Origin: Bacteroidota bacterium
Lineage (GTDB): Bacteria > Bacteroidota > Bacteroidia > Chitinophagales > Chitinophagaceae
Reading direction: 5' to 3'
DNA length: 34,109 nucleotides
Assembly: GCA_018267875.1 (NCBI GenBank)
Contig: JAFDXP010000015.1
Location: 1 to 34,109 of the forward strand
The position numbers were made by a program, and so were the translations under genes. Within the stretch, counting starts at the first letter, position 1. Each line of letters opens with the position of its first letter. The notes beneath the pieces were generated by a model. That model saw only the letters and a program-made list of their open reading frames with translations. It had not been told where the DNA came from and did no database searches. Positions 1-9,800 of the stretch are shown here, one piece after another.

Positions 1-114
1 TCGAATGTCCAGCACTATGATTATATCTATGATTTTACTTTAAAATCTCAAGGCTACATGATGGTTCCGGGTAACTATAATTTTTCGGTACTTTTCACTA
101 TGACACAAAATTGA
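1..114 (+). CDS. C-terminal end of a secreted protein related to the next gene (5' partial)
   Basis: Frame 1 is open from the window edge to TGA at 112-114, giving 37 residues. The last 22 residues align without gaps to the C-terminus of the next protein: both have G-[YF]-M, then YN, then an alternating hydrophobic strand ending T-[ML]-TQ. This shows a tandem pair of paralogues. The stop overlaps the TTG start of the next gene (TTGA), so the two are probably translationally coupled. The function is unknown; the alternating pattern suggests a final beta-strand of an extracytoplasmic beta-sandwich, which is inference. Confidence 0.7.
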   Translation, partial: SNVQHYDYIYDFTLKSQGYMMVPGNYNFSVLFTMTQN

Positions 115-611
115 AAACACTTTTTACCATATTATTTTTTGCGTTTGGTTCCTTTCAAGCTGTTGCACAATATTCTTATAGTGCCAGCATTTCAGGAAGT
201 GTTAGCGTATTTGCTATTCAGTCTCTCACATTTACGGGGGGATCGGTTATTCCATCTTTCAACTCGTTAGAAGATTATATAAATGGAGTAGTTGCTAATA
301 ATTATGTTTCTGTAGGCGTTCGTAGCAATGTTTCTTGGACACTTTCCGTTCAAGCAGAGAGTGCATTTTTCACACCTTCCTCACAGTCAGGAAGTACCAA
401 TATGCCTTGCAGTGTTTTATCTGTTAAACAATCCGAAAGCAACAACTATATTCCCCTTTCTACCAATAGTCAAACGATAAAAACGGGAAATAAAGGTGGG
501 CTAAGCAAAGTCGGCAATTCGTTTGGAATAGACATAAGATATAATCCAGGCTTTATGTACAAAGGTGATATTTACAACTTAGGATTAATTTACACCTTGA
601 CCCAACAATAG
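111..611 (+). CDS. Small secreted beta-rich protein, function unknown
   Basis: 166 residues. A clear signal peptide covers residues 1-19 (charged MKT start, hydrophobic core, cleavage after AVA before Q20). The mature part is rich in Ser, Thr and Asn with alternating beta-strand patterns and one lone Cys near residue 100. The start is TTG at 111: there is no ATG in a suitable place, the signal peptide begins exactly there, and the TTG overlaps the stop of the upstream paralogue by two bases. Size and strand pattern recall fimbrial or adhesin-like beta-sandwich domains such as DUF4402, but I cannot assign a family. The tandem paralogue suggests a duplicated surface protein. Confidence 0.75.
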   Translation: MKTLFTILFFAFGSFQAVAQYSYSASISGSVSVFAIQSLTFTGGSVIPSFNSLEDYINGVVANNYVSVGVRSNVSWTLSVQAESAFFTPSSQSGSTNMPCSVLSVKQSESNNYIPLSTNSQTIKTGNKGGLSKVGNSFGIDIRYNPGFMYKGDIYNLGLIYTLTQQ

Positions 612-706
612 TTTCTGTTCAATCAATTCGTTGAAAAAACTAAATATTTTCACGTTAATAATCGGTTAAAGCAGTTCAAATATCCATATACCATAGAGCC
701 CCAAAA

Positions 707-714
707 TACTTTTG
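707..714 (+). promoter_or_regulatory. -7 promoter box of the acyltransferase gene
   Basis: TACTTTTG matches the Bacteroidetes -7 consensus TAnnTTTG at every fixed position and ends 4 bases before the ATG at 719. No good TTTG at -33 is seen. The expected transcription start would fall on or next to the start codon, giving a leaderless mRNA. Confidence 0.6.
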
Positions 715-718
715 TCAA

Positions 719-1849
719 ATGAGGTATATAAAAGGGTTAGACGGACTACGCGCATTTGCGATATTGGTTGTTATCATCGACCATTGGACAGTACGTCGTG
801 GGCCTACCTTAGACTTCAACAGCCCTATTGGTTTTATTCACCGATTATTAGTTCCAGGAGGATTAGTGGGCGTAAACTTATTCTTTGTATTAAGTGGCTT
901 TTTGATTACATCAATCTTACTTAAAGAAAAAGAAAACAATACCAAAAGCACCCTAATCAACTTCTTTTTTCGAAGGGCACTCAGAATTTTCCCCATTTAT
1001 TATTTGACATTAGCTCTTCTATTTTTTATCAACTACCCAGATATCCGTCAAAATTTCCTTGCATTTACTACTTACACTTCAAACTACTCTGTCTATAATC
1101 AACAACATTGGAATGCCTTTAGTCATAGCTGGTCGCTTTCAGTTGAAGAGCAATTTTATTTGGTTTGGCCTTGGTGTGTGTTATTTACGCCTAAGAAATT
1201 AATGAAAGCAATGTTCATATTTTTTATTGCCGTTGGAATCCTCAGTAAGATTTGGGTTCATTCAATAGATCATGGATTTAATTACATTTTAGTGTTTAAC
1301 TGCTTCGATGCTTTTGGGATTGGTGGTATTTATGCATTGGCAACAAGAGAAGAAAAGACAATGGCTCAATTTAAGTCTTGGCTTCGTATTTTATTGCCCA
1401 TCTCTTTAAGTGTTTATATTTACTGGCGCATTGCTCCATACATTGGACAAATAGAACACTTCAGCTTGTTTGCCAGAACCATAGAAAGCATTATTTCAGT
1501 TGCTTTGGTTCATTGGGTGGTGAGTGGTGAAGGGCATCAGGTCTTAAAAAAATTGTGTGAACAAAAAATATTGGTTTGGATAGGCACTGTCAGCTATGGG
1601 TTATATCTATACCACTACCCGATTGATTTTCTTTATGACTTTTATTTGCCTAAGCTAATTGCAAATGGGTTTCCTATGTGGGTAAACAATTTTTATTTTG
1701 CCTTGCTGCTGAAAACGACAACGCTCCTAACTGTAACCTACCTCTCTTTCCACTATATAGAAAAGCCGATTTTGGGGCTAAAAAAAGTCTTTTCCTATAA
1801 ATCCAATCAAGTAGTTGAAAATCAGATAAACACAATAAAAGCAAGCTAG
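719..1849 (+). CDS. Acyltransferase 3 family membrane protein (OafA/YrhL type)
   Basis: 376 residues with about ten hydrophobic segments. The family transfers O-acyl (often acetyl) groups to sugars of surface polysaccharides, LPS or peptidoglycan from within the inner membrane. Diagnostic motifs: the N-terminal GLDGLRAFAILVV followed by DHW carrying the conserved His, an RR-x-x-RI-x-P segment near residue 85 (FFRRALRIFPIYYL), and the hallmark HSWSLSVEEQFYLVWP near residue 138. It ends in a short cytoplasmic tail without an SGNH domain. It is a single-gene unit with its own -7 box; no glycan biosynthesis genes lie beside it, so the substrate cannot be named. Confidence 0.93.
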   Translation: MRYIKGLDGLRAFAILVVIIDHWTVRRGPTLDFNSPIGFIHRLLVPGGLVGVNLFFVLSGFLITSILLKEKENNTKSTLINFFFRRALRIFPIYYLTLALLFFINYPDIRQNFLAFTTYTSNYSVYNQQHWNAFSHSWSLSVEEQFYLVWPWCVLFTPKKLMKAMFIFFIAVGILSKIWVHSIDHGFNYILVFNCFDAFGIGGIYALATREEKTMAQFKSWLRILLPISLSVYIYWRIAPYIGQIEHFSLFARTIESIISVALVHWVVSGEGHQVLKKLCEQKILVWIGTVSYGLYLYHYPIDFLYDFYLPKLIANGFPMWVNNFYFALLLKTTTLLTVTYLSFHYIEKPILGLKKVFSYKSNQVVENQINTIKAS

Positions 1850-1932
1850 TTTTTAGTATTTACCATGAAAACCATAGCGATTAGTTGGGAAAGAATTTGA
1901 AGCAATAATGAATTAAGTTACCGAATAGCTCC

Positions 1933-2376
1933 TTAATCAGCCAAAGTCCAATTGGCGGTTCGTCCGATAAGAGAAATGCCAATATAGCCACGTACATCGA
2001 GTGAATTGCCGTTGAATTTTATTTTACAACTGTATGTTTTTCCATTTTTAGGATCGTAAATCGTGCCATCTTCATAACTTGTTGTTCCATCTTTGACAAA
2101 TCCCCTCAATAATACTAAACCCATTAAGGGTTGAGATCGAAATGATACTTTAGGGTTTTTGTCATCCACTTTGGGTTTCCCGTCTCTCAAAGGTTCTTTC
2201 AACCAAACTATTTTGCCATAAAATTTACCATCCGTTGCCTTATAAATCTGCACTTTAGCCGTTTTTTCTTGATTGTACCATAAGTGTTCAATTTGATCTT
2301 GGGCAAAAGCAATTTGACCCATACTCATCAGCGATATAGAACATAATAATGCTTTAAAAAAATGATTGAAAAACAT
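1933..2376 (-). CDS. DUF2147 family secreted protein
   Basis: 147 residues. The signal peptide is cleaved after AFA at about residue 25. The mature part carries the DUF2147 signature: W near the start, YGKIVWLKEPLRDGKPK-D, NP, R..PL-G, then DGTIYDPKNGKTY and a C-terminal VRGYIG-S--GRT--W. The family is predicted to be a small lipocalin-like beta-barrel in the periplasm or outer membrane of Gram-negative bacteria; its ligand is not established. The gene lies 47 bases downstream of the DUF2807 gene on the same strand, so the two may be co-transcribed. Confidence 0.92.
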   Translation of the reverse strand: MFFNHFFKALLCSISLMSMGQIAFAQDQIEHLWYNQEKTAKVQIYKATDGKFYGKIVWLKEPLRDGKPKVDDKNPKVSFRSQPLMGLVLLRGFVKDGTTSYEDGTIYDPKNGKTYSCKIKFNGNSLDVRGYIGISLIGRTANWTLAD

Positions 2377-2423
2377 GGTTAAGAATTTTAGTTAAGTGTA
2401 TGTTGCTTGAGTTTAATGCTCTA

Positions 2424-3176
2424 TTATTTCATCCGCTCTATTGAACCAATGCCGCTTGTTTCGCTGTCAACTTTAGGGCTTCCCTTGTATTGAATACTAC
2501 CGGCTCCGCTCAACTTTGCTTGCAATGTCTGTGTTACAAATATCTTTATGCTCCCTGCACCTGAAATTTTGGCTTCAACATTTTCAGACTCAACCTGATC
2601 GGCAATAATGTTTCCAGCACCTGAAAGTTTGTATTTAGCATTGGCTATTTTACCTTGTAGAATTTGCAAATTTCCGGCTCCTGAGATTTTACCTTCAAAT
2701 TGTGGTGTAAGAATATCATTAATCACCACATCTCCGGCTCCACTTACTTTCACTTCAAATTTTGGCGTATTAATTTGCCCTTCAATTCTCACGTCCGAAA
2801 TGCCCTCCAATTCTAAATCATCTAGTGTTCCTACGGTTATATCTGCTTGAACTTCTTTGTCAAAATTTACCAGGTGCTTACTCTTTATTTTCACAGTACC
2901 ATCTTCGGTTTCCACTTTTATTTCATCGACCAAGTTTTTATTTCCGGAAAGTGAAATTTCGGGCGAACGCCCACTGATCACATGTATAACAGCGTTCACC
3001 GGCGCATCAATTTCCAGAGCAGAAATATTTGAACCAACCGCACGTGTTTGAGTTACGATTTCTCCACTGCCTTTGAGCGTTCGTGGTCCGCAAGCCCAAC
3101 AACTCATTACTATAAAAACGCTAAGAAATTCTTTTAAGAAACGTGTTTGTCCTTTTGGGGTACTTGCTTTCTCCAT
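2424..3176 (-). CDS. DUF2807 (GIN domain, head of putative autotransporter adhesin) lipoprotein
   Basis: 250 residues. An N-terminal hydrophobic stretch ends in a possible lipobox (Cys near residue 29), then GSGEIVTQTR, the usual opening of the DUF2807 GIN domain. The rest is a repeating beta-helix: at least five SGAG turns (VSGAGDV, ISGAGNL, LSGAGNI, ISGAGSI, LSGAGSI) about 15-20 residues apart. Such proteins are typically envelope-anchored; despite the family name, adhesion has not been shown for most members. It is transcribed divergently from the LytTR regulator, with a shared 146-base intergenic region. Confidence 0.9.
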   Translation of the reverse strand: MEKASTPKGQTRFLKEFLSVFIVMSCWACGPRTLKGSGEIVTQTRAVGSNISALEIDAPVNAVIHVISGRSPEISLSGNKNLVDEIKVETEDGTVKIKSKHLVNFDKEVQADITVGTLDDLELEGISDVRIEGQINTPKFEVKVSGAGDVVINDILTPQFEGKISGAGNLQILQGKIANAKYKLSGAGNIIADQVESENVEAKISGAGSIKIFVTQTLQAKLSGAGSIQYKGSPKVDSETSGIGSIERMK

Positions 3177-3289
3177 AACACTACTTTCAAGTGAATATAC
3201 AACATTGGCAGTATCAAAACCTAATTTTACTAAGCGGAATAATTAGGAATTTACGAATAATCAAGTTTTAATAAGATACCGATTAGTTC

Positions 3290-3297
3290 TACTTTCG
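3290..3297 (+). promoter_or_regulatory. -7 promoter box of the LytTR regulator gene
   Basis: TACTTTCG differs from TAnnTTTG at one position and lies 25 bases before the ATG at 3323, in the divergent DUF2807/LytTR intergenic region. No clear -33 element is seen. Confidence 0.45.
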
Positions 3298-3322
3298 CAA
3301 ACCCGAATTAGTTGATTTGACT

Positions 3323-4018
3323 ATGACATGCCTCATTATTGATGATAACAAAATTGCTCGAAATACGCTTGTACAGCTTGCTTCACAAATTAGTTGCCTT
3401 GAAATATCAGGTGTTTGTGAAACTGCCATAGAAGCCTATAATTTGTTGCAAACAAATCCGGTTGACTTTCTATTGCTGGATGTGGAAATGCCCGGCATGA
3501 CTGGCATTGAGCTTACTAAAAACTTAGGGACTAATGCACCAATTATTGTATTAGTAACGGCAAAAAAAGATTATGCTTTAGATGCTTTTGAGCTTTCAAT
3601 TGCTGATTATTTGCTCAAACCCGTTACAGCCACTCGTTTGATTCAAACTGTTGAAAAGGTTCAAAACTTATTAACAGCACGTCAAGAAAAGTCAGAAATA
3701 AAAAATGATGAGTTTCTATTTATCCGTGATTCTAATGTAGTGAAGCGACTAAAATTTGATGATATTCTTTTTGCAGAAGCTATGGGTGATTACGTGAAAC
3801 TCCATACTGCACAACGGTTCTATGCGATACATAGCAAACTGAAAGATGTAGAACAACGATTGCCATCAAACACATTTATGCGCGTGCATCGCTCTTATAT
3901 TGTAGCTATTTCAAAAATAGACAGCATTGAAGACGGTGCCTTAGTCTTAAATGGCAAATCTGTACCGGTAGCTGATACGTATCGAGCTTTGCTCAACAAA
4001 CGCATGAATGTTCTTTAG
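3323..4018 (+). CDS. LytTR-family response regulator
   Basis: 231 residues. An N-terminal receiver domain (about 1-120) has the acidic pair in IIDDNK, phospho-acceptor Asp53 in LLLDVEMPGM, the conserved Thr in LVTA and Lys in LLKP. A C-terminal LytTR DNA-binding domain (about 130-231) has the typical sequence around EAMGDYVKLH and FMRVHRSYIV. The LytTR domain binds paired short direct repeats. I chose ATG 3323 over the in-frame TTG at 3317 because the receiver begins directly at MTCLIIDD. Downstream lie a small membrane protein and a hybrid kinase with an HPt domain that could phosphorylate it; this pairing is inferred from gene order. Confidence 0.93.
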   Translation: MTCLIIDDNKIARNTLVQLASQISCLEISGVCETAIEAYNLLQTNPVDFLLLDVEMPGMTGIELTKNLGTNAPIIVLVTAKKDYALDAFELSIADYLLKPVTATRLIQTVEKVQNLLTARQEKSEIKNDEFLFIRDSNVVKRLKFDDILFAEAMGDYVKLHTAQRFYAIHSKLKDVEQRLPSNTFMRVHRSYIVAISKIDSIEDGALVLNGKSVPVADTYRALLNKRMNVL

Positions 4019-4050
4019 CCTTTCTACCGATTGATAATTCCATTTGAACG

Positions 4051-4067
4051 ATTGAATTTGATTCAAT
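4051..4067. promoter_or_regulatory. 17-base perfect palindrome, candidate operator
   Basis: ATTGAAT and ATTCAAT are perfect inverted arms around the 3-base centre TTG. The centre and left arm coincide with the TTTG of the predicted -33 element (4057-4060) of the small membrane protein gene. This position suits a repressor or activator site; it is not a LytTR-type direct repeat. Confidence 0.4.
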
Positions 4068-4089
4068 TTCCAACACACCTGCATCTTTG
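4057..4089 (+). promoter_or_regulatory. Promoter of the small membrane protein gene
   Basis: TTTG at 4057-4060, a 21-base spacer, then CATCTTTG at 4082-4089, one mismatch from TAnnTTTG. It predicts a transcription start near 4094 and supports ATG 4112 rather than TTG 4103 as the start codon. Confidence 0.45.
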
Positions 4090-4111
4090 TGACTAAGCGA
4101 AATTGTGTGCC

Positions 4112-4318
4112 ATGCGTTGGGCTTATTCAATTCTTTTCTTTTTAAGTAGCTTTTTGTTGGCAGCATTGACTTATAACCTGCTCCGACAAATAGACTTAGG
4201 AAACAATCTTTTTGGGATTTTCCTTACTGTGCTACTCATGGGAGCTTGCTGCATCTCGCTTACTTGGCTCATTCTACGTTACATACGCACTATTTCGCAA
4301 GCGCACAAAAAACAATAA
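4112..4318 (+). CDS. Small two-helix membrane protein
   Basis: 68 residues from ATG 4112 (71 from an in-frame TTG at 4103). There are two hydrophobic helices, about residues 5-22 and 31-53, joined by a short polar turn, and a basic tail ending HKKQ. No family is recognised. It sits between a LytTR regulator and a hybrid histidine kinase on the same strand, 93 bases after the regulator, with its own predicted promoter. A role as a membrane accessory of that signalling pair is plausible but only inferred from position. Confidence 0.55.
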   Translation: MRWAYSILFFLSSFLLAALTYNLLRQIDLGNNLFGIFLTVLLMGACCISLTWLILRYIRTISQAHKKQ

Positions 4319-4428
4319 CTTAGACCTACATTTCATTGTGGCATAATTAGCAACTACCGTTATTGTTGGATTACCTTATTTTGTTTCAAATTAGGGGTAG
4401 CTTTCACTAACACAAACAATCTGTTCAG

Positions 4429-6588
4429 ATGAAATTTCAACGTGTCGTTTATCTTATTCTCAGCGCGTATTTCATCGGTAATTTTGCACTGATTTATATT
4501 CAATACAACTCCTCAAAAAACATCAAAAAACTGATTAATGGCAACACCCAGCTTTTAGCAGAATACAAGATTAATAGCGAACTAAAGGAGTTAGAAAAAA
4601 ACATTTTACTGGTTGATCGAAAAATCAGTCAAACTATTACTACCCAAGATACAGCCTTTATTCTGGGTGCCGATCATCAAATTTCTTCTGTTACACACAC
4701 CCTTGATAAGCTTCAACGTATCAATGATAACGACACTTCAGTTAGATACATTAGAGAGTTGGATCGTTTGGTACATCAAAAACTGACCATTGAAGAATAC
4801 TTAATTGCAGACTTCTTCAGTAACAAGGATCAAAAATTAGCTCGAAAAAGGCAAGCTTCTCAACGAATGCTTTCGGACACCATCATGCACGTTGTTCAAA
4901 AAATTGTAAATACGCGGCAAGTCATACAAGAACGAACAACTAACGCTGTTGATTTGAGTGGTGAAAAAGCATTAAATCTAAGCACCCTTCTTATCATCAT
5001 TGTATTGATCAGCGGAGCCTTTCTTTTCTGGTTTATTGTCAACAATATGCGAAAGCAAAACAGCTTGATAGCACAATTAGACTCTTCTGAAAAATCTGCC
5101 AAAGCTGCAGCGGTAATCAAAGAGAAGTTTCTTGCAAATATGAGCCACGAAATTCGCACACCGCTCAATGCCATCATTGGCTTTACCAGTCTTTTAAAAA
5201 TGAAAAAATTAGACAATGAAGCATCCGAATATACACAAACGATACATGAAGCAGGAGAAAACTTATTGACTATAGTCAACGACATACTTGATCTATCTAA
5301 AATAGAAGCCGGTATGATACGAATTGAATTGATTCCTTTCAGCCTTCAATCCGTATTGCTTTCTATACAAAATCTCTACCGTGCGAAAATGAACGAAAAG
5401 TATTTAAAATTCAATATTGATATTGACGATCATATCCCGCAACAATTAATCGGCGACCCAACCAGGCTGACTCAAATACTATCTAATCTGATGAGCAATG
5501 CCGTAAAGTTTACTGAAGTAGGAACTATTGAAATAAAAGCCTCTCTGCTAAGCATCATTGAACAAAACGCCATTATTGAACTCAGAATTTCCGACACAGG
5601 CATCGGTATTCCTAAAGACAAAATACAAATGATCTTTAAACGCTTTCAGCAAGCAGAAGATGCAACTAATAGAAAGTATGGAGGCACAGGATTAGGACTC
5701 TCTATTGTTCAAGATCTGGTAACAATACAACACGGTAAAATTTCAGTAGATAGTGAAGTGCACCAAGGCACTACTTTTAGAATTCAAATTCCTTATAAAA
5801 TAGTTCCTACTGAAACATTAGAACATCAAGATGAACATTTATCCAAAGAATTTTTACCCGCTATAAAACAGGCACATGTGTTAGCAGTGGACGACAACAA
5901 AGTTAATCGTCGACTGCTTCAACAATTATTTTTCAATAACAACATTGCTTTAGACTTGGCAGAAAGTGGAAAAGAAGCCCTTTCTCTTTTAAAACTCAAT
6001 ACCTATGCACTTGTCTTAATGGACGTTCAAATGCCCGAAATGAATGGATTTGAAACAACAGCTATCATTCGTAATGACTTACGCTTGCAAGTGCCTATTA
6101 TTGCCATGACCGCAAGAGCCATGCCTGAAGAGCGCGAAAGGTGTATTAGTCATGGAATGAACGACCATATTGCGAAACCTTTTTCTGAACAAGACCTCTT
6201 TAAACTAATCAACCATTACACATCCATACACCAACATAGCTTTAGACTGATTGATGTACAATACATCCATGAATTAAGCAATGGTGATACTGAATTTGAA
6301 CGCCGAATGACAGATGATTTTATTGAAATGGCAAGCGTTAGTATAGTTCAAATTGAAAGTGCTTGGCATCATCATGATGTAGCAGAAATAAATCGTTTAG
6401 CACACGATTTGAAATCTACAATTTCCATCTTTGGTTTAAACACTGCATTTGACAGTTTATTAGACACTTTAGAACAACCAGATTTAAACGAGATTAAATT
6501 TAAGAACTGTTTTTCTATTCTTACTTCATTGATTAAGGAAGCTATTTTTGAAGCAAAGCAATTTCTCCAACTTCTTCAGTCTTTCTAA
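4429..6588 (+). CDS. Hybrid sensor histidine kinase with receiver and HPt domains
   Basis: 719 residues. Transmembrane helix 1 (about 7-26), a helical periplasmic sensor of about 155 residues resembling CHASE3-type four-helix domains, transmembrane helix 2 (about 184-206), HisKA with phospho-acceptor His240 (MSHEIRTPLNAIIGF), HATPase with N box NLMSNAVKFT, G1 DTGIGIP and G2 GGTGLGLS, a receiver with Asp532 (VLMDVQMPEMNG) and Lys in AKPF, and a C-terminal HPt with His659 (AHDLKST). All four phosphorelay sites are intact. The final receiver is probably the LytTR regulator upstream. The gene ends in a strong bidirectional terminator. Confidence 0.95.
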   Translation: MKFQRVVYLILSAYFIGNFALIYIQYNSSKNIKKLINGNTQLLAEYKINSELKELEKNILLVDRKISQTITTQDTAFILGADHQISSVTHTLDKLQRINDNDTSVRYIRELDRLVHQKLTIEEYLIADFFSNKDQKLARKRQASQRMLSDTIMHVVQKIVNTRQVIQERTTNAVDLSGEKALNLSTLLIIIVLISGAFLFWFIVNNMRKQNSLIAQLDSSEKSAKAAAVIKEKFLANMSHEIRTPLNAIIGFTSLLKMKKLDNEASEYTQTIHEAGENLLTIVNDILDLSKIEAGMIRIELIPFSLQSVLLSIQNLYRAKMNEKYLKFNIDIDDHIPQQLIGDPTRLTQILSNLMSNAVKFTEVGTIEIKASLLSIIEQNAIIELRISDTGIGIPKDKIQMIFKRFQQAEDATNRKYGGTGLGLSIVQDLVTIQHGKISVDSEVHQGTTFRIQIPYKIVPTETLEHQDEHLSKEFLPAIKQAHVLAVDDNKVNRRLLQQLFFNNNIALDLAESGKEALSLLKLNTYALVLMDVQMPEMNGFETTAIIRNDLRLQVPIIAMTARAMPEERERCISHGMNDHIAKPFSEQDLFKLINHYTSIHQHSFRLIDVQYIHELSNGDTEFERRMTDDFIEMASVSIVQIESAWHHHDVAEINRLAHDLKSTISIFGLNTAFDSLLDTLEQPDLNEIKFKNCFSILTSLIKEAIFEAKQFLQLLQSF

Positions 6589-6781
6589 TCGAACTATGCT
6601 GTTTCTCCAACGATAGATTTTGCCATTTAGTCGAAACCTCTATATTCACTCAAAAAGGTCACTGTACATTTGTGTTGTCAAAGGAAATAAAAACGATGAA
6701 ACGCAATCAGATAACACATTTAGTTTTGAAGATCGTTTCAATCATTACATAGTTTCATAGGGTTTCATAGGGGTATGTTGT

Positions 6782-6801
6782 GGGCAAGGTTCTCCTTGCC
6801 C
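6782..6801. other. 8-bp stem, 4-base loop hairpin in convergent intergenic region
   Basis: GGGCAAGG and CCTTGCCC pair perfectly around TTCT. It has no following U tract, so it is not a classical terminator by itself. It lies between the hybrid kinase gene and the bidirectional terminator; just before it, a 10-base unit (GTTTCATAGG, 6752-6771) occurs twice in tandem. Confidence 0.5.
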
Positions 6802-6835
6802 TTCCTTATGTTTATCAAAATCTACTTTTTTTAAA

Positions 6836-6861
6836 AAAACACCGACAATCATCGGTGTTTT
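6836..6861. terminator. Bidirectional intrinsic terminator
   Basis: AAAACACCGA and TCGGTGTTTT form a perfect 10-bp stem around a 6-base loop. The A/T ends supply a U tract in both directions. It lies between two convergent genes (hybrid kinase on +, RND pump on -) and can serve both. Confidence 0.9.
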
Positions 6862-6879
6862 AACTTTTAATTCATAGCA

Positions 6880-9800
6880 TTATTCATGATCCGGCGGACG
6901 GCTGATAATACCTGCTTTGTTGAGCAATTTACGATTAGCACGACGATGTGTGAGATGATGAGCTTTAGCATAAATAACCGGCAAAATAAGCAAGGTCAAT
7001 AAGGTTGAAGTTACCAATCCGCCAATCACAACAATAGCTAAAGGCTTTTGAGTTTCAGAACCTATGCCTGTACTAACAGCAGCCGGCAAAAGACCAATAG
7101 CAGCCATCAAGGCCGTCATTACTACCGGTCTTACTCGAGAAATAACCCCTTTCTCAATTGCTTCATCAAGTGCCATTTTGGCTTCAATATTCTTTCGAAA
7201 AACGCTTATCAGAATTACTCCATTTTGAATACACACACCAAACAAGGCGATAAAACCAATGCCTGCACTTATACTAAAGTTCATGTGTGTAAGATGTAGG
7301 GCAAGAATACCTCCAATCAAAGCAAAAGGCACATTCATTAATGTGAGAATAGCATCCTTAGCATTGCCGTAAGTAATGAACAAAATGACAAAAATGGCTA
7401 CTAAACAAATGGGAACTACACGAGCTAAAGTATTGGAAGCACGCTCTGCATTTTCAAATTCACCGTTCCAAGTCAAGCTATATCCATCCGGTAGTTTTAC
7501 ATGTTCTTTTACCTTTTTTTGAGCCTCGGCAACCGTGCTACCTAAATCTCTGCCTCTCACGCTAAATTTCACCGGGATGTATCGAACATTATTATCTCGA
7601 TAGATAAATGAAGGCCCAGTAAGTATTCTAGTGTCACTAATTTCTTTGATTGGAATTTTGCTTCCATCTTGTGTTGGCACTCTCAATTGAGCTATCTTAT
7701 CTTCAGTATTTCTATTCTCCGCATTGTAACGAATACGGATATCAAATCGTTTCTCTCCTTCATATAGTTGGGTTGCTGCTTTTCCACCAATTGCCATTTC
7801 AATAACGCTATTGGCATTCGCCATATTGATACCATACATGGCCATTTTTTTCTGATTCAATTCAATTCGGAATTCAGGTTGTCCTAAGTTTCGTAGTACA
7901 CCCAAATCTTCAACTCCATTTACAGTTTTCAACTGATCCATGACTCCATTCGCAAGCTTGTCCAATTGAATAAAATCCTTTCCATAAATTTTAACGGCTA
8001 AGGAAGCGGGAACACCGGCCACAGCTTCTTCTACATTATCGCGAATAGGTTGTGAATAATTAAAAAGGATACCTGGCAACTTTCGGAGTTGCTTATTCAA
8101 ATCTTCAATCAAACTTTCTGTTGTAACACCATGTGCCCATTGATCTTTTGGTTTTAAATCCACAGCTATTTCTACGTTAAAAAAGCCTTTTGGATCAGTC
8201 CCATCCACCGTACGCCCAACTTGAGCCAAAGTATGATTGACCTCCGGAAAAGTAGCTATGATATCCATCATTTTGCGTGCAATCACATTACTTTCCTCTA
8301 AGGATGCACTCATGGGCAGTTGTGCCTTCACCCACAGTGCACCTTCGTCTAATTCCGGTAAAAATTCAGAACCCAAGAATTTAGCGGAGGCAAACGTAAT
8401 TCCCATTATACTGATAGCAGCTATGAGGCTTATTTTTTGATTGCGATATACCCAACGAAAAGCATTTCCTACATTTCGTTCAAAAAATGAAACAACTATA
8501 TTGTGTTTCTCTTTCACATTCTTTCGCAGCAATATGCTGGACAAAGCCGGCACAAACGTAAGTGTGTAAATGAGTGCTCCCAACAAAGCAAAACCCAAAG
8601 TAAAGGCCAGAGGTGCAAACATTTTTCCTTCTACTTTTTGGAAGGAAAAGATGGGAACAAGGCAAGTCAGTATAATAACTTTAGAAAAGAAAATTGCCTT
8701 TCCCATTTCTGTGCCTACACTCTTAAAAAGTCCAAGTTTTGCAAGCTTGTTAAAACGTTGCATCCCCACTTCTTTTGCCTTATGATCTAAAGCCACAAAA
8801 ATCCCTTCCACCATCACCACCGCTCCGTCAATAATAATTCCAAAATCTACCGCTCCCATGCTGAGAAGGTTGGCTGGCATTCCTTTTAAGCGCATCAGCA
8901 TAAAGGCAAAGAGTAAAGAAAGTGGTACAATTAAACCCACTATAAGCGTTGTGCGCCAATCTGCCATAAACACCAGCACAACCAATGTTACTAACACAAT
9001 ACCTTCAAAAAGATTATGCAACACTGTGTGCGTAGCATATTCCATTAATGTTGTGCGATCATAGAACGATTGAATTTTCACATCCTTTGGCAACACTTGT
9101 TCATTTAGCTCCTTTACCTTTTCATGAATTCGATTAAGTACTTGCTCTGCATTTTCACCCTTTCTCATCACAATAATTCCTTCCACTACATCATCATACT
9201 TATCGCGGTGCACTTGACCCAGTCGCGGCTTTTCGGTTTCTACTACCGTTGCGATATTTCGCACCAAAATGGGTACGCCATTAATTTTTGTTACGATGAT
9301 GTCCTTAATTTCTTCAATATTGTTGAGTAAACCAATTCCACGAACTACAAAGGCTTGACCATTTTTAGTCAACACATCTCCACCCACATTGATGTTACTT
9401 TTAGAAACCGCATCAAACACATCAAGCGATGAAAGCCCATAGTGGGTGAGATTATTAGGGTCAACTTGAATTTCATAAATTTTTTCACCTCCGCCAAAAG
9501 TATTGACATCAGCCACACCAGGAATAGACTTAAACTTTCGATCTAAGATCCATTCTTGAATGGTGTTCAGTTCTCTAATGTTTTTGATATTGCTGTGTAG
9601 TGTATAACGATATACTTCGCCTGTGGGTCCATACGGCGGTTGCACATCTGGCTTTATACCATCAGGTAATTCTGCTCCACCAATCCGGCTAAACACTTGC
9701 TGACGTGCAAATACATCATCAACATCGTCATCGAAAATCAAACGAATATAGGAAAGACCAAATGATGATGTAGAGCGTAAAGCAATTCGTTTTTGCACAG

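Noticed and set aside
2600..2850. Tandem DNA repeat in the DUF2807 gene
   Set aside because: The SGAG repetition is at protein level in a beta-helix; the DNA units are diverged and not a simple tandem repeat.
3177..3322. TTG start at 3317 for the LytTR regulator
   Set aside because: It adds only two residues; ATG at 3323 fits the receiver domain start better.
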